From: DASXVX01 sp036504075
GTDB taxonomy: Bacteria > Bacillota > Sulfobacillia > Symbiobacteriales > Symbiobacteriaceae
Direction of reading: 5' to 3'
Assembly: GCA_036504075.1 (NCBI GenBank)
Contig: DASXVX010000052.1
Location: 124,001 to 188,000, forward strand
Length of the DNA stretch: 64,000 nt
In this document: positions 41,230 through 51,100 of the stretch, in pieces
Layout: every line of letters begins with the position of its first letter
Position numbering within the stretch: position 1 is the stretch's first letter
Notes under the pieces: model-generated
Told to the model about the DNA's origin: nothing
Databases searched by the model: none
The model's input: the letters and a program-made list of their open reading frames with translations, nothing else
Made by a program: the position numbers and the translations under genes

Positions 41230-41994
41230 TCACCGACTGAGCAAGGTCCCCACGTACCGGAGCAGTTCGTTCGCACAGCACTCGCAGTAACCGTGGTCTT
41301 CGATCAGCCGGCGGACCACCTCGTTGATCCGCTTCTGCTGCTCCGGGTCGGGCGTCCGGGTGCTGGTCGTGATCTTGACCACGTTCTTGAGGTCGGCAAA
41401 GAGCTTCTTCTCGATGGCCTCCTTGAGCCGGTCGTGGGAGGTGTAGTCGAACTTTTGCCCCTTCCGGGCCAGCGAGGAGATGCGGATCATGATCTCCTCC
41501 CGAAACGCCTTCTTGGCGTTCTCGGTCACGCCGATCTGCTCCTCGATCGAGCGCATCAGCTTCTCGTCGGGGTCCACCTCTTCTTCCGTGATCGGGTCCT
41601 GCAGCTTCTGCTTGTTGACGTATGCCTCAACGTTGTCGAGGTAGTTGTTGAAGACCGAGCGGGCCGTCTCCTCGAAGGAGTAGATGAACGCCCGCTGAAT
41701 CTCGTTTTTCGCCAGCTCGTCGAACTCCTTGCGGGCTTCGTAGATGAAGTTGAGGTAGGACTCCCGCTCTTCCTTGGAGATGCCGGTGTGCTGCTCGAAG
41801 CCGTCCTTCAGCGCCCGCAGGGCGTCCAGGGGGTTGACGCAGGTCACGTCTTCCTTGACCAGGGCGCTGGAGAGCCTGTTGATGATATAGCGGGGTGAAA
41901 TGCCCTGCATGCCTTCCTTCTGGCCCTCTTCCTGCAGTTCCTTGATGTCCTTCTGGGTGAAGCCTTCCACGGTCTCACCGTCGTAAACTCTGCG
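41230..41994 (-). pseudogene. prkA: 5'-truncated PrkA serine protein kinase
   Basis: About 255 C-terminal residues of PrkA (normal length about 630-640), starting abruptly at RRVYDGETVEGFTQKDIKEL and ending ANELLRYVGTLLSR. Recognisable family blocks are GISPRYIINRLSSAL, YLDNVEAYVNKQKLQDPITEEEVDPDEKLMRSIEEQIG and FRE-ILIRIS-like segments. The AAA+ ATPase/kinase half is gone, so kinase activity is lost. Upstream codons to 42027 are unrelated sequence. PrkA acts in sporulation and stress in Bacillus. The break is just beyond the terminator of the dockerin gene operon. Confidence 0.85.
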
Positions 41995-42081
41995 AAAAGT
42001 GGTCACGCACCAAGAACATCCAACCATTCCATTGAAAACAGCGGCTGACGCCCCGGTGGCAGTGATGCGCCGAGCCGTCAG

Positions 42082-42106
42082 AGGTCCGGCAACCAGTGCC
42101 GGACCT
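42082..42106. terminator. Terminator after the dockerin-protein gene
   Basis: A perfect 10-bp stem (AGGTCCGGCA with TGCCGGACCT) lies 23 bases past the stop of the 902-residue gene. No U-run follows on the minus strand; the plus strand has CTTCTTC. Confidence 0.65.
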
Positions 42107-42128
42107 CTTCTTCAGCTTGCCCCAGAGT

Positions 42129-44837
42129 CTACCAGACAACCGCCACGGGGCTGTCCTGTCCGGCCAGAATTTGGACGAATTGGGTGGTATGCACCGTGTT
42201 ATCGGCACCGACAATCTTCACCTCGTAGAGCCCCACCGGGACTCCGGTCAGCGTCACGGTGGTCGGGCCACCTGCTGATACCTGGAAGGCGCGCAGCAAT
42301 GCGATCCGCTTGGAGCCGTCCGCCGCTACCGCTTTCAGGATGACAAAGGCCGGTGCGTCCGCGGGCAGCCCGTTTGTGGCCACGTTCAGGGTCAGACTTC
42401 CCCGGACCGTGGGCGCAGACCCAGTCTGGCCCACATTGTGAGCAGCCGTGACCAGATCAAAGATGTCCACAGCCCGGTCGAAGTTGACGTCCATCCAACT
42501 GCCAAAAGCGCTGGAGTAACCCGTGTCGTCGGTGAACTCCGTGGCCAGCAGCGGCAGATCCGTCTCAGTCACGCTGTTATCACCGTCGATGTCGCCAAAA
42601 TGCAGCAGCAGGTCGTTTGCCTGGGTCCTGCCGGATTCCGGCACCGTCACAGCCTCCTCGGCCGTGGTGAGGAACGGCGCCATGGCCACCACCTTCGTCA
42701 GCGCAGGCGGGACGTCGGTGAGCCACACGTCGTAGACATTCTCATCGGTACCGGCGAATCCATAGACCCCCGGCACCGTCTTCTTCCCATCGGTAGCCCT
42801 GACCGTCGGGGCGTTGCCATTGCCGTCCACATAGGTGGTGACCGCCAGGGCGGACTTCGCAACCCCAATGGACGCCTGCGGGACAGTCAGGGCGACCGGG
42901 CCGTTCTGGTCGGACGCCGTCGAGCTGCCCAATACCTTGATGGTGGCAGGCCCGCGGAAGCCGGAGACCGCCTGGAACCGAATCTGCGGTTTCACTACGG
43001 GTAGCCAGTCGCTGGTGCCGGACCAGGTCCAGGTTACCGTGTCACCGGCAACTGCCAACGCTCCGGCGCCGGCGGCGCTGCGGCTCAAGTCAGGCGTCAC
43101 CTGAGCCGGGTCAAACTGCAGGTTCAGCTTTACCGACCGCTGCGACTTCCCCCAGGGGAGGACGACGCTTGGGTAGGCGTCAAAGGAACCGCTCGGCAGA
43201 ACCTTGTCCCCATGCACCTCGGCGTTCTTCAGCGAAAGCGTCACGCACGCGCCGTCGCAGACCACATCAAAGTCCCGCCGGGCGAACAGGGCGGTACCGG
43301 TGGGGAAGAACGGACCGAGGTTGGCGGCCAACGTCGTGACGGCATAGTGACCCGGCTGATCGAGCGGCACAACCATCCACCAGTAGTCCTTCCGCACGAG
43401 ATTCCCGTCGCTGTTCCAGAGGTTGATATTTGGCCAGTACCGGGATCCCCAGGGGTTGGAGTCGATCTGATACACGCGGATATCGGCGTCCAAGCTATGT
43501 AGTGTGGCCTCGAAATGGGTGAAGTTCCCAACGTGAACCGGCGCCGAAATCTCTCCCAGGACGAGCGACCATGGACCCCCGCCGGTTACGTGATACACCC
43601 CGCCGGCGGCATAGGTGGGCAAATCATCCGGCCGGCCTACCGGAGCGGGAACTTCAAGGGTGTAGTCCTGGTAAGTGCCAGGCGTACTATACAGCAGGTG
43701 CCCCGCCACCCGGTAGGAGCCGGGGGCCATGTGCAGCGTGCCGTTTGCCACCGGCCAACGGTACTTGCGATTATCGCTCCGACCGCTGACCTCCAACTCG
43801 CCGGAACTCGGCGGTGCCGCGGCCGCCGGCTGCCACTCCAGGACGGCGGTTTCGGTTTCGGTCAGGGAAAAATCCGCACTGACCGGATTCGCACCCACGG
43901 TGAAATCGGCCTGGCTGGCGAACACTGCGGGCACGCCCCCGATCACGGCAGCCTCATAAGTGCCCGGCAGCACCCGCACAACGGCCTTGCCACCCGCAGC
44001 GGTGGTGATGCCCTTTTTCGGGGCATAGCTGGGTTCGGTCATGGTGACCACATAGGCCTGGGCACCCTCTACGGCCGTTGCGTTCAGCGTTGCGCCCACC
44101 GTCACCGGCGTGGCAAGGGCGCCGTCCGCCACCAGTTCGTACGCCGCGCCGTCCGGAATGGTTATGCCGGTGTACTGGAGCATGTAGCCGTCACCGGCGG
44201 CCACTTCCGCCGCCACCAGGACATTGTAGCTGGCTCCGGCTTCCAGGACCACGAGGCTTCCGTCCTGGCTATCGTAGAACGTTGCGCTGGAACCACCGTA
44301 TTGATACGCCCGAACTATGACAAACGTATAATTGGGAATCAACTGGCCGTTCCGGTCCTTGATGCTCACTTTCACGGCGCCGGCGCCCGGGTTGACAAAC
44401 AACAGGTACGCCTCGCCGGATAGTCCGCCCGCGCTGGCAGTAACGAAGAGGCCGGAGAATGGCACCGTGGCGGTCAGCGTCACCTGGCCCGAGCTATCGG
44501 TCACTCCATGCTGGTCGTACAGGGCGACGGTGGCCCCCGCCACCGCTTGGCCGCTCCCGTCCGTTACGGTCACCTTGACCGCACAGGGCTGCCCGACGAC
44601 CCCCACCAGGTCGTCCTTTTTGGCGCCGCATTTTTCGGAGAGGGCCAGTGTCAACCCGGTGGTACTTGTCGTCCGGGAGGGTCCCGGCGCATTCATGGGC
44701 GTCACCGTCAGATACTTGCCGTCCCGCAGCGTCTCCGTATACCCGCCGTCTGCGAGCGCATGGCCTGCTCCCAGCAGCAGGAGGCTGACCAGCACCGCCA
44801 GTGCCCCTGCTCCAAATCGCATCTGCATCCGCTTCAC
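42129..44837 (-). CDS. Secreted dockerin and Ig-like protein
   Basis: A 902-residue secreted protein. Residues 1-29 form a signal peptide (KRMQMRF, hydrophobic run, cleavage after GHALA). An Ig-like region (VKVTVTDGSGQAVAGATVALYD) is near 85-140. A type I dockerin lies at about 744-800 with two calcium loops, GDIDGDNSVTETD and DVNFDRAVDIFD. A further Ig-like/carboxypeptidase-regulatory-like stretch ends the protein. The dockerin should bind a cohesin, and four neighbouring proteins carry cohesin-type domains. No glycosidase domain is visible. It is last in the run of surface genes, 17 bases after the 1070-residue gene. Confidence 0.85.
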   Translation of the reverse strand: MKRMQMRFGAGALAVLVSLLLLGAGHALADGGYTETLRDGKYLTVTPMNAPGPSRTTSTTGLTLALSEKCGAKKDDLVGVVGQPCAVKVTVTDGSGQAVAGATVALYDQHGVTDSSGQVTLTATVPFSGLFVTASAGGLSGEAYLLFVNPGAGAVKVSIKDRNGQLIPNYTFVIVRAYQYGGSSATFYDSQDGSLVVLEAGASYNVLVAAEVAAGDGYMLQYTGITIPDGAAYELVADGALATPVTVGATLNATAVEGAQAYVVTMTEPSYAPKKGITTAAGGKAVVRVLPGTYEAAVIGGVPAVFASQADFTVGANPVSADFSLTETETAVLEWQPAAAAPPSSGELEVSGRSDNRKYRWPVANGTLHMAPGSYRVAGHLLYSTPGTYQDYTLEVPAPVGRPDDLPTYAAGGVYHVTGGGPWSLVLGEISAPVHVGNFTHFEATLHSLDADIRVYQIDSNPWGSRYWPNINLWNSDGNLVRKDYWWMVVPLDQPGHYAVTTLAANLGPFFPTGTALFARRDFDVVCDGACVTLSLKNAEVHGDKVLPSGSFDAYPSVVLPWGKSQRSVKLNLQFDPAQVTPDLSRSAAGAGALAVAGDTVTWTWSGTSDWLPVVKPQIRFQAVSGFRGPATIKVLGSSTASDQNGPVALTVPQASIGVAKSALAVTTYVDGNGNAPTVRATDGKKTVPGVYGFAGTDENVYDVWLTDVPPALTKVVAMAPFLTTAEEAVTVPESGRTQANDLLLHFGDIDGDNSVTETDLPLLATEFTDDTGYSSAFGSWMDVNFDRAVDIFDLVTAAHNVGQTGSAPTVRGSLTLNVATNGLPADAPAFVILKAVAADGSKRIALLRAFQVSAGGPTTVTLTGVPVGLYEVKIVGADNTVHTTQFVQILAGQDSPVAVVW

Positions 44838-44854
44838 TGTAGTCCCCTCCTTCG

Positions 44855-47800
44855 CTAATTGCCGGCTGCCTGCAACAGGTTGATCGGGACGATCGAATAC
44901 TGTCCGCTTGAATCCACATGAATGGCGAACGGGAACCAGGAGCCCTGCGTATCGACATTGGGCGGGGTAATCGTCAAGATCGTTCCATTCCCGCCGGAAA
45001 TGTTGACCGAAGTCAGCGTCTGTTTCGTCACCTTGCCACCGTACACTTCCGCCAGGAAATAGTAGGTGCCGGGCATCAACCGGTAAATGGTCATGGTCTC
45101 GGTGCCACCTACGGTCGTTACGTCACCGCTGTGAAGAGCGTATGGCCAGGCGGCAGCGTTGCCTGGGGTCAGGCTGTCGACGATCAGGCTGGTGTTCGTA
45201 CCGTCGTATCCGGGCAACTCCAATGTCGCGTCCATGTTTTGGACCGGATCCGACCAGTTCAGGTCAATGCGCAACGGTGTCTTCAGCAGGAACGACGGCG
45301 GCAATTTCGTCTGCAGATGCGCCGTGCCAAGGAAGCCCACCGTGGCGTTCAAGGTCACCGTGGGCCGTCCGGTGGCACTTACCACCACCTGATAGTCCGC
45401 CGGTGCGACCGCAATCAGGGCGCGGCCGCTGCTGTCGGTAACGGCAGCGTACACCGGTGAAGCGCCACCGTTATACACGGCCACCGTTGCGCCCTGCCGC
45501 CCAACGGTACCCGCGGCATCGTCGTAGACCGTGACTTCGATCCAACCGAGACGCAGCGCCGGGTCGAGGCTGGTGCCGACGTTTCGGGCCGCCTGGTACA
45601 GGTCGAACAGGTCAAAGCGTTCGGCGCTGGCGCCCGTTCGGACAATGTTCCCGTCGTCGCCCGGCCAGAGATCGCGATCGTAACCCCGCAAAGCCAGCCC
45701 GGACAGGTCGTCAGCAGTGACCGTGCCGTCCCGGTCTTCGTCACCAAAGGCCGGGCTGAGCACGTAGTCGGCGGAGTCTGGAACCCCGGCGGCAACGGTG
45801 ACCGACTGGCCGGCCGGCAGGTACGGCCACGGAGCGGCCCAGACCACGTAACTGCCATCGCCGGGAACCGGGAAGGCAAAGAGCCCGGTGGCGTCGGTAG
45901 CGGTGCACCGGGTCTCGCCCGACTCCGACGCGGTCAGGCAGACCTGGTCGTCCCAGAGCGGGTCACCCAGCGTGGTCTGCAGGTGCCCCGCCAGCCGGGG
46001 GCCGATAATGGTCGGCTGAATCGACAGGATGCGGTCGATCCACTGGGCCTTCTCGTTGGACAGTAGGACATCGATCCCACCGGAGATATCGATCGACAGG
46101 TTTGCGCTCGCGGCCTTCAGGTGAATGGTGGCCAGAAGGCCGGTTCCGGCTACGGCCACGGTGTTCCCTTTCAGCGTAACGGCATAGAGCGCCCGGTTGG
46201 TGACGCTATCGACCTGCGGGCCGACCGCAAAGGTGTCCCGACTGGAGAAGAGATCGCCCGGCGTAACACCCAACACCGTCGCCTCGCCCGGGTCCAGGGC
46301 CAGGTTAACCTGAGCGCCGTACAGACCGGCGGCATTCTCCACCCGTACGGTAACGTCGAACTCACTGCCCGGAACCACCTGCGCCGGGCTCTCCACCCGG
46401 ACCATGGCCGGCATCCACGATGTCATCCGCAGGGTGGCGTGGACCACCACCTCGGTGCCTGTGCTCACGGTACCCGCCACGCTGGTGTACGGCGCCAACG
46501 GCCCCAGGTTGAGCAGGCCCCGGTACTGGTATACCTGGGTGCCGGCAGCGGGCGGCACCTGCCAGGCAAAGCCCCGGAAATCGCCGCGGGCCGTCCCCTG
46601 CGCCTGTCCGGCCTCGTCGGTCAAGTGGAACCGCGTCTCGGGGCGCCTGCTCTGAGCGGGGGTGGCTTCGGTCAGCAGGTCGCCCGCACTGTTCTGCAGC
46701 CCCAGACCGACAAAAGTGGCTTTGCCAGCCTCTGCGGTGACGGACCGGGTCTCGGAATCCATCTGGAGCGGCACCGTAAAATCCAGAGCGGCGCCGGTGA
46801 CGGCCGTGAGTGCCTGCCGTTGCGGATTGACGGCAAACCGATATGTCCACGGCCTGCCGGTGCTGTCGCTGATTCCCACCTGCGCGGCGATCACCGACAG
46901 CGGCCCGGGGCTCACCCGCAGGGTACCAGGCCGGACGACCGCGGTGATCTGGGCGCGCCGGACCGCGAACGCGCCGTGATCGATGGCCTTTCCGGCCGCG
47001 TCGTACCCGAGATGGACCGTTGCCAGGTCGGCAGAGTTAATTTTCTGGACCAACCGGCTGCCCATTGCCAGGTTGACACCGGCAAACACCAGTCCGTTCT
47101 GATCCGGCAGGTAATAAGCGATCTGATACGGACCGGGCACCACATGGAGAACCGCCCGGGCCATGGCGTCGGTCCAGGCGTGCGACAGTTGCAGGTTGTA
47201 ATCGTTGCCGTCCTGCGGAACAGCGGACACCATGGTGCGGACCGGTGCGCCGTCCAGGCCCAGCACCGCCGGCACCGCCACGGTGGTCCGACCATCCAGC
47301 GCAACGGCTGTCTTGCCGGCAGTGGCATACGGGCGCGGTGTCAGATCTTTGTAAACGAGGTACAGATCCCGCACGGGATCGGACCCCACGGGTGCCGAGA
47401 CCAGCGCCCGGGTCTTTGCATCCGCCGGAATTACCATCCACGCGGTGGCCATGGACTGAAGCGTCGTGCGCTGCACCGAACTGCCGCTCGCCGCGGCGAA
47501 TTCCACCGCGGCGCCGCGCACCGGCGTTCCGGCGGCGTCAAGTGCACTCAGCTCTAGAAGCGCCTGTTTGTCCGGGTCCAGCACGGCCCACCAGGCCCCG
47601 TGCAGGTTACCCCGGGAATCCTGCACCGTAACTGAATGCGCTCCGGTGCCGGTGATCGGCACTTTGAGCGTCGCCTGGCCCTTTACGTTTGTCATGGTGC
47701 GGATCTCGCGGTCTCCGGTCACCTGCAGGCCGCTGATCGGAGCGTGAGTGCCCGGGTCGGTCACCGAAACGGTCAGAGTTGCGGTCTCGGGTCCGGTGTA

Positions 47801-48067
47801 CGACAGCACATCGGTCCCACCGTCCACCGAGACGGTAATCGTCGGGCCGGCCGATTCGGTTTGGCGCAGCAAACCGCCGGCGGCCGATGGAAACGGTGAT
47901 GCCACCGGATAGCGCGGCACCACCAGCGCAGGTTCTTCATGAGCCGGCAGTGGGGCGCCAGCACCCGCCCCGCGTTCGGCAGCCAATGCGGGACGCCCGC
48001 CGGTCAGCAACCCTAGCAGCAGCACAAAACTGGTGAAGTAAACAATAGAACGCCTGAACGTGACCAC
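44855..48067 (-). CDS. Secreted cohesin and dockerin protein
   Basis: A 1070-residue secreted protein with a signal peptide (TFRRSIVYFTSFVLLLGLLTGG). Ig-like segments lie near residues 60-150. A cohesin-type domain is at about 560-690 (VVPGSEFDVTVRVENAAGLYGAQVNLALDP). A dockerin follows at about 770-826: the first loop is canonical (GDEDRDGTVTADD) and the second is degenerate (AERFDLFDLYQAARNVG). It could both hold and be held by other proteins. The GTG at 48067 is chosen for GGAAGGGG. It begins a two-gene unit after the terminator that follows the giant SLH gene, so transcription may depend on readthrough or its own promoter. Confidence 0.85.
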   Translation of the reverse strand: MVTFRRSIVYFTSFVLLLGLLTGGRPALAAERGAGAGAPLPAHEEPALVVPRYPVASPFPSAAGGLLRQTESAGPTITVSVDGGTDVLSYTGPETATLTVSVTDPGTHAPISGLQVTGDREIRTMTNVKGQATLKVPITGTGAHSVTVQDSRGNLHGAWWAVLDPDKQALLELSALDAAGTPVRGAAVEFAAASGSSVQRTTLQSMATAWMVIPADAKTRALVSAPVGSDPVRDLYLVYKDLTPRPYATAGKTAVALDGRTTVAVPAVLGLDGAPVRTMVSAVPQDGNDYNLQLSHAWTDAMARAVLHVVPGPYQIAYYLPDQNGLVFAGVNLAMGSRLVQKINSADLATVHLGYDAAGKAIDHGAFAVRRAQITAVVRPGTLRVSPGPLSVIAAQVGISDSTGRPWTYRFAVNPQRQALTAVTGAALDFTVPLQMDSETRSVTAEAGKATFVGLGLQNSAGDLLTEATPAQSRRPETRFHLTDEAGQAQGTARGDFRGFAWQVPPAAGTQVYQYRGLLNLGPLAPYTSVAGTVSTGTEVVVHATLRMTSWMPAMVRVESPAQVVPGSEFDVTVRVENAAGLYGAQVNLALDPGEATVLGVTPGDLFSSRDTFAVGPQVDSVTNRALYAVTLKGNTVAVAGTGLLATIHLKAASANLSIDISGGIDVLLSNEKAQWIDRILSIQPTIIGPRLAGHLQTTLGDPLWDDQVCLTASESGETRCTATDATGLFAFPVPGDGSYVVWAAPWPYLPAGQSVTVAAGVPDSADYVLSPAFGDEDRDGTVTADDLSGLALRGYDRDLWPGDDGNIVRTGASAERFDLFDLYQAARNVGTSLDPALRLGWIEVTVYDDAAGTVGRQGATVAVYNGGASPVYAAVTDSSGRALIAVAPADYQVVVSATGRPTVTLNATVGFLGTAHLQTKLPPSFLLKTPLRIDLNWSDPVQNMDATLELPGYDGTNTSLIVDSLTPGNAAAWPYALHSGDVTTVGGTETMTIYRLMPGTYYFLAEVYGGKVTKQTLTSVNISGGNGTILTITPPNVDTQGSWFPFAIHVDSSGQYSIVPINLLQAAGN

Positions 48068-48100
48068 GCTGTACACCCCTTCCCTGTCCGGAACGAGAAA

Positions 48101-48130
48101 AAGGGGGCCGAGCCTGCGCTCGGCTCCCTT
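48101..48130 (-). terminator. Terminator inside the surface-protein cluster
   Basis: The stem AAGGGAGCCGAG/CTCGGCCCCCTT is followed on the minus strand by CTTTTTCTC. It lies 12 bases past the giant SLH gene and separates it from the next two genes, which allows lower expression of the latter. Confidence 0.75.
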
Positions 48131-48141
48131 CTTTTCTGTCG

Positions 48142-51100
48142 CTACTTCAGCTTCATGAGCCGGAGTGTCATTACCGCTGCCTGAGCCCGGGTGGCCGGTT
48201 GTCCGGGGCCGAAAGTCCCGTCCTGGAAGCCGGTGACCAGGCCGGCCCGAGTGGCGGCATCGAACTGCGTTGCTGCCCATGCCGGGATCTGGCTCTGGTC
48301 TGCGAACTGCCGGGATTCGCCGCTGGGCTGAATTCCCTTCAGTGCCAGTGCCCGGCCCAGGATCACAGCCATCTGCAACCGGGTGATTTGCTGGTCGGCT
48401 CCGAACGAGCCGTCGGTATAACCGGTGATGAGGCCGGCCTTGACCGCTGCTGCAATGTAGCCCTGGGCCCAGGCGGGAATCGCGCTGTTGTCGGTGAAGC
48501 TGAGCATCGGATTCTCGTCGACCTTGAGGCCCAGCGCCAGCACGATCATCTTGGCGAACTGCGCCCGGGTGACTTTGTCTTCCGGATGGAAGGTGCCGTC
48601 GCCCATGCCGGAAATGACCCCGGCAGCGACCAGTTCGTTAATGCTCGCTTCTGCCCAGAAACCGGGGAGAACATCTTTGAACTTGGCCGGGGTCGGCGTC
48701 GTGCCGCCAGGCTGCGTCGTGCCGCCAGGCTGCGTAGTGCCACCAGGCTGCGTAGTGCCGCCAGGCTGCGTCGTGCCGCCAGGCTGCGTCGTGCCGGCCG
48801 GAGCAGTCCGGGTGCTTGTGGCGTCGGCCTTCGCTTCGTTGCCGTCGATCTTGGCCGTTACGGTAATGGTGTTGTTACCAAGTGCGAGTTCCACCGTGGC
48901 ACTGAACTTGCCGCTGGCGTCTGCCTTGGTCGTGCCGGCGGCCTTGCCGTTCACGCTCATGCTCACATCCGCTCCCGGCGTGGCCGTACCGCTGATGGTC
49001 ACAGAAGACTTGTCGGTCGAGGCCGGAGCGCTCACGGAGACCTCAGCCTTCCGGGTCCGGGTAATCGTGAGGCTCTTGGTCTCGGAGGCGTTGCCCGCCT
49101 TGTCGACGGCCTTCACTTCGAACTTGTTGGCGCCCACCTTCAGGTTGACCTTGACCGTGAGGGCGCCGGCACCGTCCGCCTTGCCGGATTCGGTCCCGTT
49201 GACGGTGACCGTGGCCGCTTTCTCGGTGGCGATGTTCAGGGTCGCAGTCTCCGCCGTGGTCGTAATGGCAGGGGTGGTGATGCTGAGCGACGGAGCGATG
49301 GTGTCCCGGGTGACAGTGGTGGTAGCGGTACTGCTGACGCTGCCCACCGTGGCCGTGAACGTGAACAGGTTGTCACCCTCCAGCAGGTTGGCGACGTACC
49401 GGAAGGCTCCGGTCGAGCCAACTGTGAAGGACGTAAGGGTCCCGCCATTCCGGCTGACCGTGACCTGGGCGCCGGCGTTGGCGGTACCGGTGACCTCCAC
49501 GGTGGCGTCCCGGGTGATCGTGACCGGCGCACTCACGCTGATGGCGACCACAACGGGCGGCGTGTAGCCTCCGCCACCAGACGGCGGTGCGGCAGGTGCC
49601 GGGCGATTGACGGTAAAGGGGGGCGCTGCGGAGGCGTTGTTCATGTCGTCGGCAGCGGTGATGTTGATGATGTTGTCACCGTAGTTCAGGCTAACGGTAA
49701 CCGCGAAGGCACCGTTGATGTCGGCCGTGGCGCCGGCGTTACCGCCGGTGGCGGTGGCCGTGACCGTGGCTCCCTTTTCGGTCGTGCCGTTGATGGTGAC
49801 CGTTGCTGCGTTCAACGAGGCGGGCGGAGCCGTAACGTTCAGCACCGGCGGCGTAGTGTCCAGGGTTATGGACACCGCGTCGGTAGCCTGGCCGGCGTCG
49901 TTGACTGCGCTCACCGTGATGCTGTTGACACCCTCGATCAGGGTGACGGTGGTGGAGAATGCGCCCGTCACGGGGGCGAACTTCGTGTCGACGCCGTTGA
50001 CGTACAGCGAACCCACCGGGGTGCCCGTGCTGGTGACTGTGCCGGAGACGGTAACCGTTGCCTGCTTGGTTTTCGGTGCCAGAGCGTTCAGGCTGATGAC
50101 CGGGACATTGGAAGACCTTGTCACGGTGCGCTGTGCGGAAGCGGTGTTGCCGTAGGGATCGGCAGCGACCACATCGATCACGTTGGCGCCGTCATTCAGA
50201 TTGACTGCCCGACTGAATGCCGCTGCAGGCAACACGCCCGTGTACACCTGTGTGCCGTTGTTGCTGATGGTCAGCGTCGCACCGGCTTCGACAGTGCCCG
50301 CAAGCGTGATGGCGCTCAACGCAGTAAGCGTCCCGTTGTTGGCCGGGTTGGTGATGACGATGGTCGGAGCCACGTTGTCGTAGACGACTGTGTAGTTCAC
50401 CGCAGTCTGGTTCCCAGCCAGGTCGGTAGCCGTCAGGTCGAGTCGGTTGTTGCCCGGGGTCAGGGTAACCATGTTGGAGAAGTTGCCGGTAGAACCGAGG
50501 TTGATCGGGGCACCGCTGCGCACACTGAGAGTCACTGTGGCATTGGCCTCGGTGGTACCGCTGACCGTGAACGCACTGGCTCCCACGGTGATCGTCCCGC
50601 CGTTGGCAATGTTCAGAGGCGCAGCCATGTTGATGGCCGGAGCCGTGAAATCGGCGGTGATGCTGGCCGTGGCCGACTGCGTCAGGAAGCCGTCCGTGAC
50701 GATCACGTCGACGGTGTTGGCCCCTTCGGCCAGGGTGACCGTTTCATTGAAGTTGCCGTCGACGATGCCGGCTCTGTGGACCTGGACGACGTTGTTGACC
50801 TTGATGTCATAGCCGGTGGCGCTGTTGCCGGTGGCAAAGGAGACTGCCTGGGTAGCGTTCTTGGTCAGGTCGGGCAGGGCCGTCACCGTCAGTGTGGGCG
50901 CGCCGGGCTTGTTGCCAACCACGAACTTGGTGAAGTGTGGCGTGCTGAACGTAATGGTGCCGTCAGGGTTGAGAGTCACATTCGAAGCGGTCCATTCCAC
51001 CCACTTGCCCTTGTCATCGTCGAAGACGTAGACGGTGATCTTGCCCACCGCACTGGTGTCATACGGCAGCGTGACGATGACCGGCTTGGACTGGTTGAAA

